Source of the DNA: Solirhodobacter olei
GTDB taxonomy: Bacteria; Pseudomonadota; Alphaproteobacteria; Rhodobacterales; Rhodobacteraceae
Length of the DNA stretch: 64,000 bases
Direction of reading: 5' to 3'
Assembly: GCF_004010155.1 (NCBI RefSeq)
Contig: NZ_RRYH01000012.1
Location: forward strand, 1-64,000
The position numbers and the translations under genes were made by a program. The notes beneath the pieces were generated by a model. That model was not told the DNA's origin, made no database searches, and worked only from the letters and a program-made list of their open reading frames with translations. Position 1 is the first letter of the stretch. Each line of letters opens with the position of its first letter. Shown piece after piece: positions 20,595 through 30,678 of the stretch.

Positions 20595-22562
20595 ATGCCC
20601 CACCGCCCGCTGCAGCTTTTCTCCCTCGCCGCTCCACCCCCGTCCCCCCGCGCGCGGACAAGCGGGCACGACGCGGCGCTTCTTGCCCATCTCCGCGCCC
20701 ACGGCCAGCTCGCGCCGGGGGCCGAGCGCCTGCTCGCCCGCCGCCGCCGCGGCGTGCTGCCCTGCGACCTGCTGCTCGCCCACGGCATGGTCACGCCCGA
20801 AGACCTTCTCGCCGCAGAGGCGGCGCTGCGCGGCGCGGTGATCCTCGACCCCGCCGTCGACCCGCCCGAGCCGCGCCTGATCGACCGGCTCGGCGCGGCC
20901 ACCTGCCTCGCTCAGGGCCTCCTGCCCTGGCGCCGCATGGGCCATGTCACCGTGATCGCCACCGCCCGACCGGATCTCTTCGCCCGGCGCGAGGCGGCGC
21001 TGACCGCACTTTTCGGCCCGGTCCTGATGGCGCTTACGCGCGAGGAGGCGATCGCGGAGGAAATTCTCCGCCTGCGTGCCGGAACGCTCGCCCGGCGCGC
21101 CGAAACCCTGGTGCCGGAGGCCGAGAGCTGCCGCAACTGGCACAGCCGGCGCCTGCCTCTCGCGGCCGTCGCAGGGCTCGCTACGCTCCTGGCCGCCGCC
21201 CTCCTCGCCCCTGCCACGCTTCTGGCCGTACTTCTCGGCTGGTCCTGCCTCACCCTTGCCGCCACCGCCGGGCTGAAGGCACTGGCCGCCCTGGCCCAGC
21301 TCCGCGCCCACGGCCACGCCCGCGCCGCCCCGCCGCCGCCGGCTTTCGCCCACCCGCCGATGGTATCCCTCCTCGTCCCGCTCTTTGGAGAACCCGCGAT
21401 CGCCGCCCGCCTCGTCGCCCGCCTTGCCCGGCTCGACTATCCGCGCGAGCGGCTGGAGGTCGCGCTGATCGTCGAGGCGCAGGACACCCCCACCCGCGCG
21501 GCGCTGGCCGGGTCCCCCCTGCCGCCCTGGATGCGCGTGATCCCTGTCCCCGAGGGGCGGCTGAAGACCAAGCCCCGCGCGCTCAACTACGCGCTGCCCT
21601 TCTGCCGGGGCGAGATCGTCGGCGTCTACGATGCCGAGGATGCCCCCGCCCCCGACCAGATCACCCGCGTCGTCGAACGCTTCCACGCGCGCGGGCCCCG
21701 GGTCGCCTGCCTGCAGGGCGTGCTCGATTTCTACAACCCGCGCAGCAACTGGCTCTCGCGCTGCTTCACGGTGGAATATGCCGCCTGGTTCCGTATCGTG
21801 CTGCCCGGCCTCGCCCGCCTGGGCCTGCCCGTGCCCCTTGGCGGCACCACGCTCTTCGTCCGCCGCGCCGCGCTGGAGGCGCTCGGCGGCTGGGATGCGC
21901 ATAACGTGACCGAGGATGCCGACCTCGGCCTGCGCCTCGCCCGCCACGGCTACCGGACGGAGCTGGTCGACAGCGTGACGGAGGAAGAGGCGAACTGCCG
22001 CCCGCTGCCCTGGATCCGGCAGCGCTCGCGCTGGCTGAAGGGCTACATGGTGACCTGGGCGGTGCACATGCGCCGGCCCCGCCAGCTTCTGACCCAGCTC
22101 GGGCTTCGCGGCTTCCTCGGCCTGCAGGTGCTGTTTCTGGGCACGATCTCGCAGTTCCTGCTGGCGCCGCTGCTCTGGGCCTTCTGGCTGCTGAGCTTCG
22201 GCTTCGCGCCGCCGGCCCTCGCCCCGCTCGGCCCGGCGCTGCCCTGGCTCGCGGGGCTCTTCGCCGCGGCGGAGGCGGTGAACCTGGCCGCCAACGCCTT
22301 CGCCGTCTCGGGCCCCCGGCACCGCCACCTTCTGCCCTGGGTGCCGACGCTCATAGCCTATTTCCCGCTCGGCGCGCTCGCCGCCTACAAGGGGGCCTGG
22401 GAGCTCCTCCTCCGCCCGTTCTTCTGGGACAAGACCCGCCACGGCGTCGAGGATCCGGAGGACGAGCGCCCTGGCATCACGCCCGAAATGGCCCCGGCAA
22501 GGCTGCGCCCCGCAGCCACCGCCCCCGCCGCCCCGCGGGCGGTGGCCGTCAGCGCGTCCTGA
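20595..22562 (+). CDS. Family 2 glycosyltransferase with N-terminal GspE/MshEN-like domain
   Basis: This is a membrane polysaccharide-synthase-type enzyme of 655 residues. Residues about 25-165 resemble the GspE N-terminal/MshEN fold (two Leu/Gly-patterned halves, around 30-50 and 52-75), which in some proteins binds c-di-GMP. Helices at about 187-235 lead to a GT2 domain with DAED (346-349), TEDADLG (439-445) and QRSRW (476-480), the donor, base and acceptor motifs of processive synthases. Further helices follow (about 495-600). The domain order recalls NfrB/XagB-type proteins. It overlaps the convergent GntR gene by 14 nt. The product polymer is unknown. Confidence 0.88.
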   Translation: MPHRPLQLFSLAAPPPSPRARTSGHDAALLAHLRAHGQLAPGAERLLARRRRGVLPCDLLLAHGMVTPEDLLAAEAALRGAVILDPAVDPPEPRLIDRLGAATCLAQGLLPWRRMGHVTVIATARPDLFARREAALTALFGPVLMALTREEAIAEEILRLRAGTLARRAETLVPEAESCRNWHSRRLPLAAVAGLATLLAAALLAPATLLAVLLGWSCLTLAATAGLKALAALAQLRAHGHARAAPPPPAFAHPPMVSLLVPLFGEPAIAARLVARLARLDYPRERLEVALIVEAQDTPTRAALAGSPLPPWMRVIPVPEGRLKTKPRALNYALPFCRGEIVGVYDAEDAPAPDQITRVVERFHARGPRVACLQGVLDFYNPRSNWLSRCFTVEYAAWFRIVLPGLARLGLPVPLGGTTLFVRRAALEALGGWDAHNVTEDADLGLRLARHGYRTELVDSVTEEEANCRPLPWIRQRSRWLKGYMVTWAVHMRRPRQLLTQLGLRGFLGLQVLFLGTISQFLLAPLLWAFWLLSFGFAPPALAPLGPALPWLAGLFAAAEAVNLAANAFAVSGPRHRHLLPWVPTLIAYFPLGALAAYKGAWELLLRPFFWDKTRHGVEDPEDERPGITPEMAPARLRPAATAPAAPRAVAVSAS

Positions 22563-23199
22563 CCTCGCCCGCGTCAAGCCGAAGCCGCGTCTCGAACGCC
22601 TTCGAGATATGCGCCTTCAGCGCCTTGTAGGCCGCATCGCCATCCCGCGCCGCGATCGCGGCCACGATGGCGTCATGCTCGGCCAGCGCCACCTCCTCCC
22701 GCCCCGGCGCGGCGAAGGAGGTCGTGGTCAGAAGCGCCATCGAGCGATGGACCAGGCCCAGTTGCTGCATCAGGAACCGGTTGTGCGAGGCCAGGTGGAT
22801 CTGCATGTGGAACCGCCGGTTCGCCCGGCTCAGCGCCTGCGCGTCGCCCATCAGCTGCCGGTCTTCCGCCGCCATCGCCTGCAGCACGCGGATCTCCTCC
22901 TCCGTCGCATGGCGCGCGGCGAGGCGGGCGGCCAGCCCCTCCAGTTCCGCCCGCACGACGTAAAGCTCGGCCAGCTCGTTATGGTCCAGCGAGGCGACGA
23001 TCAGGCTCCGCCCGTCGCGGGTCAGCACCGCCTGCGTCTCCAGCCGCTGCAGCGCCTCGCGCACCGGCGTCCGCGACACGCCGAAACGGTCGGCCAGCTC
23101 CGATTCCACCAACCGGTCGCCGGGTTTGTAGATGCCGTCGTCGATCGCCTCGAGGATCAGCGAATAGGCATCTCTCTGCGCGGGCTTGCTGTCTGACAT
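22549..23199 (-). CDS. GntR-family (FadR/FCD) transcriptional regulator
   Basis: This 216-residue regulator has an N-terminal winged helix (RFGVSRTPVREALQRLE, about 38-54) and a helical FCD effector domain. Histidines in FHMQIHLASHN, AEHDAIV and ALKAHISKAF can form the FCD metal site that binds carboxylate ligands. The ATG follows a GGAG site. It diverges from the HAD phosphatase gene 96 nt away. The ligand and target genes cannot be deduced; neighbours give no clear catabolic pathway. Confidence 0.9.
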   Translation of the reverse strand: MSDSKPAQRDAYSLILEAIDDGIYKPGDRLVESELADRFGVSRTPVREALQRLETQAVLTRDGRSLIVASLDHNELAELYVVRAELEGLAARLAARHATEEEIRVLQAMAAEDRQLMGDAQALSRANRRFHMQIHLASHNRFLMQQLGLVHRSMALLTTTSFAAPGREEVALAEHDAIVAAIAARDGDAAYKALKAHISKAFETRLRLDAGEVRTR

Positions 23200-23295
23200 T
23201 GCGGGCTCCGTCTGGGCGCCGCGCAGCCTAGCGCCGCCGCCCGGCAGGGTTCAAGCCCGCTTGCCGCCGCCTGCCCGCCCGCGTAGCGTGCCGCC

Positions 23296-23940
23296 ATGCC
23301 AATCGCTTTCTCAGACGTCCGCACCTGGGTCTTCGACCTCGACAACACCCTCTACCCGCCAGAGGCGCGGCTCTTCGACCTGATCGAGGTCCGCATGACC
23401 GCCTGGGTCATGCGCGCGCTTGCCGTCGACGCGGCCGAAGCCGACCGGCTGCGCGCCCATTACTGGAAAAGCTACGGCACCACGCTTGCCGGGCTGATGC
23501 GGGAACATGACGTCGATCCCGGCCCCTACCTGACCGAGGTCCATGACATCCCGCTCGACCGCCTCTCGCCCGACCCGGCGCTCGCCACCGCCATCGGCGC
23601 GCTTCCGGGCCGCCGCATCGTCTATACCAACGGCTGCGCGCCCTATGCCGAACGGGTGCTGGCCGCCCGCGGCCTCGAGGGCCTCTTCGACGCGATCTAC
23701 GGGGTGGAGCATGCGGGCTTCCTGCCGAAACCCGAACGCGCCGCCTTCGAGACCGTCTTCACCCGCGACGGGACCGAAACCGCCACCGCCGCGATGTTCG
23801 AGGACGACGCCCGCAACCTCGTCGAACCCCACGCGATGGGGATGACGACGGTGCATGTCGGCCCGGCGCGCGGCGAAGGCGCGCATATCCACCACCATAC
23901 CGACGACCTGGCAGGCTTCCTGGCCCGACTTCCCGCCTGA
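23296..23940 (+). CDS. HAD-family pyrimidine 5'-nucleotidase-like phosphatase
   Basis: This 214-residue cytoplasmic phosphatase is of the SDT1/HAD-IA type. The nucleophile motif FDLDNTLYPP (13-22), the VYTNG threonine block, the lysine in GFLPKPE and the acidic FEDDARNL block are all present. SDT1-like members remove phosphate from UMP/CMP or pyridoxal phosphate, but the substrate here is not determined. The C-terminus has a His-rich stretch (HIHHHTDD) of unknown meaning. It begins at the ATG just after the divergent GntR promoter region. Confidence 0.9.
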   Translation: MPIAFSDVRTWVFDLDNTLYPPEARLFDLIEVRMTAWVMRALAVDAAEADRLRAHYWKSYGTTLAGLMREHDVDPGPYLTEVHDIPLDRLSPDPALATAIGALPGRRIVYTNGCAPYAERVLAARGLEGLFDAIYGVEHAGFLPKPERAAFETVFTRDGTETATAAMFEDDARNLVEPHAMGMTTVHVGPARGEGAHIHHHTDDLAGFLARLPA

Positions 23941-24064
23941 TCCCGGCGCGATCCCGCCGCCCCCGCGCCTGGGCCTGCGTGAGATTGCCACACTGCGGCA
24001 TCTTGCGTCCTTCCGCGATGGCCCGGCCCCGCCTATCCGGGCGCGTCCCGCGAAAGGAGCCTCC

Positions 24065-24301
24065 ATGAGCACCGCCACCACCAACCTTGCCCGCCGCGCC
24101 TTCTACGCCGTCCCCGTGATCGGCTGGATCGCCCGCGACATCGCCGAAAAGGGCGAGGAGAACATCTACTACGCCCTCGTCATCGCGCTCACCTGCGTGG
24201 TGCTGGCGGTGAAGACCTGGGGCCTCGTTGCCCTCGGCCTGACCGGGCTCGCCCTGGTGCCGGTGATGTTCGTGGTGCTGATCGCGATCACGCTCGGCTG
24301 A
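24065..24301 (+). CDS. Small membrane protein, unknown function
   Basis: This 78-residue protein has an amphipathic N-terminal stretch (about 10-28) and two close hydrophobic helices (about 34-52 and 55-77). An AAAGGAG ribosome site precedes the ATG; the longer upstream frame is not protein-like. It sits between the HAD phosphatase and the UbiH-like gene on the same strand with gaps of 124 and 63 nt. I do not recognise the family; membrane location is the only supported statement. Confidence 0.75.
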   Translation: MSTATTNLARRAFYAVPVIGWIARDIAEKGEENIYYALVIALTCVVLAVKTWGLVALGLTGLALVPVMFVVLIAITLG

Positions 24302-24364
24302 GCGATCGCGGCTGGCAGCCCCCCGCGCCGCGGCCTATGATCAGGGCATGATGCGGAGGGTGCG

Positions 24365-25564
24365 ATGGCACGCGAAACGACCGATATCCTGATCTCCGGC
24401 GGCGGCGTCGCCGGGCTCACCGCGGCGGCCGCCTTCGGCGCCGCGGGTTTCAAGGTGATCTGCGTCGACCCGACCCCCCCGGTCACCTCCGACGCCGACG
24501 ATGGCGCCGACCTGCGCACGACCGCGTTCCTGCAGCCCTCGATCCCGGTGCTGGAAGCCGCAGGCCTCTGGGCGCGGCTGGAACCCCACGCGGCGCCGCT
24601 GCAGATCATGCGCATCGTCGATGCCGGCGGCCCCACGCCCGAGCCGCGCGTGGTCAAGGATTTCGACGCCTCCGACATTTCAGAGGCCCCCTTCGGCTGG
24701 AACCTCCCCAACTGGCTCCTGCGGCGCGAGATGGTCGCCCGCATTGCCGAGCTTCCGAATGTATCCTTCCGCCCCGGCCTCGCCACCGCGGGCGTGCTGA
24801 CCCGCGCGGCGGAGGCCCTCTTGACCCTCTCCGACGGCACCGGCGTCTCGGCCCGGCTGCTCATCGCCGCCGACGGGCGCAACTCGCCAGTGCGCGAGGC
24901 GCTCGACATTCCGGTGCGCACGCTCCGCTACGGCCAGAAGGCGCTGGCCTTCGCCGTCAACCACCCGATCCCCCATGCCCAGGTCTCGACCGAGATCCAC
25001 CGCTCCGGCGGCCCCTTCACGCTGGTGCCCCTGCCCGACAGGGGCGGCCTGCCCTGCTCGGCCGTGGTCTGGATGGAACGCGGGCCAGAGGCGCTGCGCC
25101 TCGCTGCCCTCCCGGTGCCGGAGTTCGAGGCCGCGATGTCCGACCGCTCCTGCCACCTCTTCGGCCCGCTGACCCTGCTGACGCGCCGCTCGGTCTGGCC
25201 GATCATCAGCCAGGTCGCCGCCCGCATGTCGGCCGAGCGCACCGCGCTCCTGGCCGAGGCCGCGCATGTCCTTCCCCCGATCGGGGCGCAGGGCCTCAAC
25301 ATGTCGCTGGCCGACCTGCGAGAGCTTCTGGCACTTGCCACCGCCAGCCCGGAAAGCCTCGGGTCGCAGGCGATGCTCGACACCTACCACCGCCGCCGCC
25401 ATGCCGAGGTGCAGGCCCGCGTCACCGGCATCGACGCCCTGAACCGCGCCTCGATGATTGCCGCCCCGACGCTGCGCGACGCCCGCGCCAGGGCGCTCGA
25501 CGCGCTCTATTCCGTGGCCCCGGTCCGGCGCACCCTGATGCGCGCCGGCCTCGGCGTCCGCTAG
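24365..25564 (+). CDS. UbiH/UbiF-family FAD-dependent hydroxylase
   Basis: This 399-residue flavin monooxygenase probably hydroxylates the ring of a ubiquinone precursor at the membrane. The FAD-binding ISGGGVAGLTAAAAFG is at 10-25, a DG-type motif IAADGRNSPVREAL lies in the middle, and AEAAHVLPPIGAQGLNMSLA is the second FAD motif. The usual GD of that last motif is AE here, a change tolerated in some UbiH relatives. The ATG has a GGAGGG site. Which ring position it acts on cannot be assigned. A 3' repeat follows. Confidence 0.9.
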   Translation: MARETTDILISGGGVAGLTAAAAFGAAGFKVICVDPTPPVTSDADDGADLRTTAFLQPSIPVLEAAGLWARLEPHAAPLQIMRIVDAGGPTPEPRVVKDFDASDISEAPFGWNLPNWLLRREMVARIAELPNVSFRPGLATAGVLTRAAEALLTLSDGTGVSARLLIAADGRNSPVREALDIPVRTLRYGQKALAFAVNHPIPHAQVSTEIHRSGGPFTLVPLPDRGGLPCSAVVWMERGPEALRLAALPVPEFEAAMSDRSCHLFGPLTLLTRRSVWPIISQVAARMSAERTALLAEAAHVLPPIGAQGLNMSLADLRELLALATASPESLGSQAMLDTYHRRRHAEVQARVTGIDALNRASMIAAPTLRDARARALDALYSVAPVRRTLMRAGLGVR

Positions 25565-25578
25565 AGGCCCTTCACCGA

Positions 25579-25655
25579 GCAGGGCCGGCGCGCCCATCCG
25601 TCCGGGCGGACGGGCGCTGGCCCGGCGGCGCTACGCGCCTTGCTTCCGGGCCGAG
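25579..25655 (+). repeat. 3' double-hairpin repeat, copy e
   Basis: Hairpin A has GCGCCC...GGGCGC outside CCGTCC-GGGC-GGACGG. Hairpin B (GGCGC-TAC-GCGCC) is flanked by GCCCGG and CCGGGCC. It begins 14 nt after the UbiH-like stop, between convergent genes. Confidence 0.8.
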
Positions 25656-25665
25656 GCCAAAGGCC

Positions 25666-26793
25666 TCAGAGAACCTCGTCGACCACCGCCTGCAGCCGCC
25701 CGATCGTTCCGTCGACGTCATAGAGCTTGTCGAGCCCGAACAGCCCGATCCGGAAGGTCTTGAACGCCTCGCCCTCGTCGCATTGCAGCGGCACCCCGGC
25801 GGCGATCTGCATCCCCTTGGCCAGGAACGCGCGGCCGCTCTGGATCTCCGGGTTGTCGGTGTAGCTCACCACCACGCCTGGCGCCTCGAAGCCTTCCGCC
25901 GCGACCGACCGCACGCCCTTGCGCTTCAGCATCGCCCGCACTCCGTCGCCCAGCGCCCATTGCGCCAGCTTCAGCCGGTCGAAGCCATAGTCGCGCGTCT
26001 CCGCCATCGTGTCGCGGAACCGCGCCAGCGCATCCGTCGGCATGGTCGCGTGATAGGCATGCCCGCCCTTCTCATAGGCCTCCATGATCGAAAGCCATTT
26101 CTTCAGATCCAGCGCGAAGCTGGACGAGGCCGTTCCGTCGATCCGCGCCCGCGCCCGGTCCGACAGCATCACCAGCCCAGCCGAGGGCGAGGCGCTCCAC
26201 CCCTTCTGCGGGGCCGAGATCAGCACGTCCACGCCCACCGCCTTCATGTCGACCCAGATGCAGCCCGAGGCGATGCAGTCCAGAACGAACAGCGCGCCCA
26301 CGTCATGCGCCGCCTCCGCCATCGACTTAAGGTAGTCGTCCGGCAGGATCACCCCCGCCGCCGTCTCGACATGCGGCGCGAAGACGACATCGGGCTTCAC
26401 GTCATGGATGCGCGCCACGACCTCGTCGATCGGCGCCGGCGCGAAGGGCGCCTGCGGCTCGTTCCCCGACGCCCGCGCCTTCATCACCGTGACCTCGGAA
26501 GCGAAGCCGCCCGCCTCGAAGATCTGGCTCCAGCGATAGGAGAACCAGCCATTGCGCAGAACGAAGGCATGGCGGCCGCTGGCGAACTGCCGCGCCACCG
26601 CCTCCATCCCGTAGGTCCCGCCGCCGGGCACCAGCGCGACCGAGGCCGCGCCATAGACCTCGCGCAGCATTTCCGAGATGTCCCGCATCACCTGCTGGAA
26701 CTTCGCCGACATGTGGTTCAGCGACCGGTCGGTGAACACCACCGAAAATTCCTGCAGCCCTTCCGGGTCGACATCATCGCGCAGCGCGGCCAT
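25666..26793 (-). CDS. Class V PLP-dependent aminotransferase
   Basis: This 375-residue fold-type I enzyme resembles the alanine-glyoxylate / serine-pyruvate group. The PLP lysine is in ISAPQKGWSASPSAG (about 197-211) and the PLP-nitrogen Asp in FVLDCIASG. The small-domain Arg for substrate carboxylate is plausible in KTFRIGLFG. The ATG follows GGAGGA; a TTG 12 nt upstream overlaps it. It lies downstream of, and reads the same way as, the Lrp genes, but with a 234-nt gap, so it is probably a separate unit. Amino donor and acceptor are not assignable. Confidence 0.88.
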   Translation of the reverse strand: MAALRDDVDPEGLQEFSVVFTDRSLNHMSAKFQQVMRDISEMLREVYGAASVALVPGGGTYGMEAVARQFASGRHAFVLRNGWFSYRWSQIFEAGGFASEVTVMKARASGNEPQAPFAPAPIDEVVARIHDVKPDVVFAPHVETAAGVILPDDYLKSMAEAAHDVGALFVLDCIASGCIWVDMKAVGVDVLISAPQKGWSASPSAGLVMLSDRARARIDGTASSSFALDLKKWLSIMEAYEKGGHAYHATMPTDALARFRDTMAETRDYGFDRLKLAQWALGDGVRAMLKRKGVRSVAAEGFEAPGVVVSYTDNPEIQSGRAFLAKGMQIAAGVPLQCDEGEAFKTFRIGLFGLDKLYDVDGTIGRLQAVVDEVL

Positions 26794-26887
26794 AGGGTCC
26801 TCCAAGACAGATCACCCCTCGGACATAGCCCGCCCCGCTCGGGATTTCACCCCGAAATCCGCACCACCTCCGGCGCGGCAAAAGGCC

Positions 26888-26932
26888 CCTGTTTTTCTCT
26901 GGCCCAAATACTCCCCGCGGAGCGCCCCGTGG
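26888..26932 (-). repeat. Hairpin plus AGTATTTGGGC repeat downstream of the Lrp genes
   Basis: On the minus strand CTCC-GCGG-GGAG leads into TATTTGGGCCAGAGAAAAAC. It resembles the sequences after glpK (12165) and before 49157, and lies about 95 nt past the stop of the Lrp gene in its sense, consistent with a terminator. Confidence 0.5.
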
Positions 26933-27027
26933 CAGCCACCGGGCCTCCCGCAGGCATTATTTTCTCCGAGATAAAAGCCCTTAGCCCCAGACAGGAGGGG
27001 CTGTGCCCGCTGTTTCGCGCCGGGGGC

Positions 27028-27486
27028 CTATCCCAGCGGGCCCGGCCGGCGTTCCTCGCTCAGAAGCACGTTGGCATCGACCTGCCCCAGTCCCGGCAGG
27101 GTCATGATCCGCCGCCGCAGCACCCGCTCGAAATCGCTCAGGTCCCGCGCCACGACCCGCAGCCGGTAGTCGTAGATCCCCAGGATGTGCTGCACCCACT
27201 GCACCTCGGGGATCGCGATCACCGCCCGTTCGAAATCCTCCAGGCTCACCCGCCCCTTGGTGGCAAGCTTCACGCCCAGGAACACCGTCACCGAAAAGCC
27301 CAGCGCCTCGCGGTCCACCACCACCCGCCGGGTCCGGATCGCGCCCGCATCCGTCAGCCGTTTAAGCCGCCGCCAGGCCGCCGGCTGGCTCAGCCCGAAA
27401 CGCCGGCCCAGCTCGCCCGCCGACAGCGTCGCATCCGCCGTCAGCGCCTTCAGGAACCCCCGGTCCACCTCGTCCAGCGCGATCAT
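27028..27486 (-). CDS. Lrp/AsnC-family regulator (downstream gene of pair)
   Basis: This 152-residue feast/famine regulator has an N-terminal HTH (LSAGELGRRFGLSQPAAWRRLKRL, given here as two blocks: LSAGELGRRF and GLSQPAAWRRLKRL) and a RAM ligand-binding domain with the usual VxxxxxxGxYDYRLxV pattern (HILGIYDYRLRVV). Its ATG overlaps the stop of the upstream Lrp gene as ATGA, so the two are cotranslated. They are paralogues rather than copies, with clearly different RAM domains. Regulation of the divergent ilvC by branched-chain amino acids is a reasonable inference. Confidence 0.93.
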   Translation of the reverse strand: MIALDEVDRGFLKALTADATLSAGELGRRFGLSQPAAWRRLKRLTDAGAIRTRRVVVDREALGFSVTVFLGVKLATKGRVSLEDFERAVIAIPEVQWVQHILGIYDYRLRVVARDLSDFERVLRRRIMTLPGLGQVDANVLLSEERRPGPLG

Positions 27487-27941
27487 ATCGGCAGCGCCTC
27501 CGAGGCCTTGATGACAGCCACATGCATCAGCGCCTCGATATCGGCGATATGCGGCAGGGCGAGGATCTTGTCGCGGTAGACCTCCTGGTAATGCCCCATG
27601 TCGCGCGCCACGAGGTCCAGCCGCACGTCGACCCGGCCGAGGAAGGTCTGGATCTCGATCACCTCCGCCACCTCCCGCGCGGCGGCGATGAACTCGTCGA
27701 AGGCCCGGGGCTCGGTCTTGTCCAGCGTGAAACGCAGGCTCACTTCCACCTCGTAGCCAAGCGCGCGCCAGTCGATCACCGCCTCCTGGCCCTTCAGCAC
27801 GCCCCCGGCCCGCATCCGTTCCAGCCGCCGCCAGCAGGTCGCGGCCGTCAGCCCCGCGCGCTCCGCCAGCCGCGCCACCGCGGCCTCCGGTTCCGCCATC
27901 AGCTGGCGCAGGATCCGCCGGTCGATATCGTCGATCTGCAT
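27483..27941 (-). CDS. Lrp/AsnC-family regulator (upstream gene of pair)
   Basis: This 152-residue Lrp-type regulator is the first gene of a two-gene operon. The HTH has LAERAGLTAATCWRRLERM; the RAM domain ends ALPHIADIEALMHVAVIK. It faces ilvC across 132 nt that contain a TCTCAC-N5-GTGAGA palindrome. Tandem Lrp pairs may form hetero-oligomers. Effector and targets are not shown by the sequence. The ribosome site is weak (GAGA). Confidence 0.93.
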   Translation of the reverse strand: MQIDDIDRRILRQLMAEPEAAVARLAERAGLTAATCWRRLERMRAGGVLKGQEAVIDWRALGYEVEVSLRFTLDKTEPRAFDEFIAAAREVAEVIEIQTFLGRVDVRLDLVARDMGHYQEVYRDKILALPHIADIEALMHVAVIKASEALPI

Positions 27942-27978
27942 GAATTTCTCGAAACTGGCATTCTGTGATTATGATCTT

Positions 27979-27995
27979 TCTCACATATCGTGAGA
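27979..27995. promoter_or_regulatory. Inverted repeat operator candidate between the Lrp pair and ilvC
   Basis: TCTCAC-ATATC-GTGAGA is a perfect 6-bp inverted repeat with a 5-nt A/T-rich centre, the form expected for an Lrp-family dimer site. It is 38 nt from the lrp ATG and 79 nt from the ilvC ATG. Confidence 0.5.
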
Positions 27996-28010
27996 TCGAG
28001 CAAACTTTGA

Positions 28011-29096
<1,086 letters not shown>

Positions 29097-29109
29097 TCCG
29101 CACCAAAGC

Positions 29110-29133
29110 GGAGGGGGCCGCCCGGCCCCCTCC
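29110..29133 (+). terminator. Terminator of ilvC
   Basis: A perfect 11-bp stem (29110-29120 with 29123-29133) with a 2-nt loop lies 13 nt after the ilvC stop, followed by a C/T-rich tail. Confidence 0.75.
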
Positions 29134-29250
29134 CCCCTCACCAAGGCTTGGGGCGGCCGTGCGCCCGCTCCGCTGGACAACCCCCGCCCCGGCCCCACAT
29201 ACTGCCTGCGCCCGGCCCCTCCGGGCTCCCACCCTGCCGGAGCCCCGCCC

Positions 29251-30549
29251 ATGGACATGACGCCCAGCTTCCTTGCCGACCTTCTGACCCGCGTCGCCAT
29301 CATCGGACGCGGTCTCTCGGCCCAGTCCGACCGCACGCCGCTCGCCGATCTCTGCTCGGCCCTCGTCGCCGGGCGCGGCGAAGCGACCAGCCTCGCCCTC
29401 GCCCGCACCGTCCTCAACCGCGCCCGTGCCCTCGACCGCCCCGCCAAGCGTGCGTTTCTGGCCGACATCCTCAACCGCTTCGGCCCGGACGAGACCCGCC
29501 TGAAGGCCGCCCTCGCCGCCGTGCAGGAGAACCCGACCCCCGCGGCGCTCCGCACCCTCCACGCCGCCTCCGAACCGGCGAGCCAGGAGCTCATCCGCCG
29601 CCTCAACCGCACGCCGGGCGGCACCGCCGACCTCGTGGCCCTGCGCGCCGACCTCCTCTCCCTTCTCCGCGAGGCGCCGGAACTGGCCCCCCTCGACGGC
29701 GACTTCCGCCACCTCTTCACCTCCTGGTTCAACCGCGGCTTTCTCGAGCTGCGCCGCATCGACTGGACCACCCCGGCCGAGATCCTCGAAAAGATCATCG
29801 CCTACGAGGCCGTGCACGAGATCCGCGGCTGGGACGACCTCCGCCGCCGCGTCGCAGCCCCCGACCGGCGGCTCTACGCCTTTTTCCACCCCGCGCTGCG
29901 CCACGACCCCCTGATCTTCGTCGAGGTCGCGCTGACAGGCGAGATCCCCGGCACGATCACAGGCATCCTGGCCGAGGACCGCCCCCGCCTGGCGCCGGAG
30001 ACCGCGACCACGGCCGTCTTCTACTCCATCTCGAACTGCCAGAAGGGGCTGCGCGGCATCTCCTTCGGCAACTTCCTGATCAAGCAGGTGGTGGAGGAGC
30101 TGCGCCGCGACTTCGACACGCTGACCACCTTCGTCACCCTCTCCCCCGTCCCCGGCCTGCGCGCCTGGGCGGAGGCAGAGGCCGGCCGCGACGACAGCCC
30201 CCTCACCCCCGCACAGCGCGCCCTGATCCCGCGGCTGGCGGAAGACGAGGCCGCCCGCCAGGACCCGGCCCTCGCCCGCCTCGCCGCCCGCTACCTGACC
30301 GGCGCCGACGCGCCGGGCGCGGGCAGCCGCGACCCGGTCGCCCGCTTCCACCTCGGCAACGGCGCGAGGCTCGACCGCATCCACCTGACGGGCGACCCGA
30401 GCCCCCGCGGCCTGCAAAGCGCCTGGGGCGTGATGGTGAACTACCTCTACGACCTCGACAGCATCGAGCGGAACCACGAGGCCTTCGCCACCCGCGGCGA
30501 AGTGATCGCCAGCCCCGCGGTCCACAAGCTGGCACGCGCAGCGAAGTAG
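29251..30549 (+). CDS. Malonyl-CoA decarboxylase
   Basis: MCD converts malonyl-CoA to acetyl-CoA and CO2, in bacteria often for malonate use or control of fatty acid synthesis. It has 432 residues: a helical N-terminal domain (about 1-150) and a C-terminal GNAT-like catalytic domain. Family blocks FYSISNCQKGLRGISFGNF (about 254-272), VTLSPVPGLRAW (catalytic Ser) and RFHLGNGARL (catalytic His region) are present. No malonyl-CoA synthetase is adjacent, so it is a stand-alone gene here. The ATG start leaves a weak ribosome site. Confidence 0.95.
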   Translation: MDMTPSFLADLLTRVAIIGRGLSAQSDRTPLADLCSALVAGRGEATSLALARTVLNRARALDRPAKRAFLADILNRFGPDETRLKAALAAVQENPTPAALRTLHAASEPASQELIRRLNRTPGGTADLVALRADLLSLLREAPELAPLDGDFRHLFTSWFNRGFLELRRIDWTTPAEILEKIIAYEAVHEIRGWDDLRRRVAAPDRRLYAFFHPALRHDPLIFVEVALTGEIPGTITGILAEDRPRLAPETATTAVFYSISNCQKGLRGISFGNFLIKQVVEELRRDFDTLTTFVTLSPVPGLRAWAEAEAGRDDSPLTPAQRALIPRLAEDEAARQDPALARLAARYLTGADAPGAGSRDPVARFHLGNGARLDRIHLTGDPSPRGLQSAWGVMVNYLYDLDSIERNHEAFATRGEVIASPAVHKLARAAK

Positions 30550-30678
30550 AGCCGCCCCGTCGGTCGAGGGGAAAAGAACCCGTCGCGCCAGCAGTGCGGC
30601 ACACGTCCGACGAACGGCAGGCGCAGCCCGGCGCCGGGCGGGGCGGATGTCAGCCCGGCCGACACATCCAAACCCGAA

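Noticed and set aside
20529-22577. 682-codon minus-strand frame opposite the glycosyltransferase
   Set aside because: Composition (Gly, Arg, Glu, Gln-rich) and the clear GT2 motifs on the plus strand mark it as a shadow.
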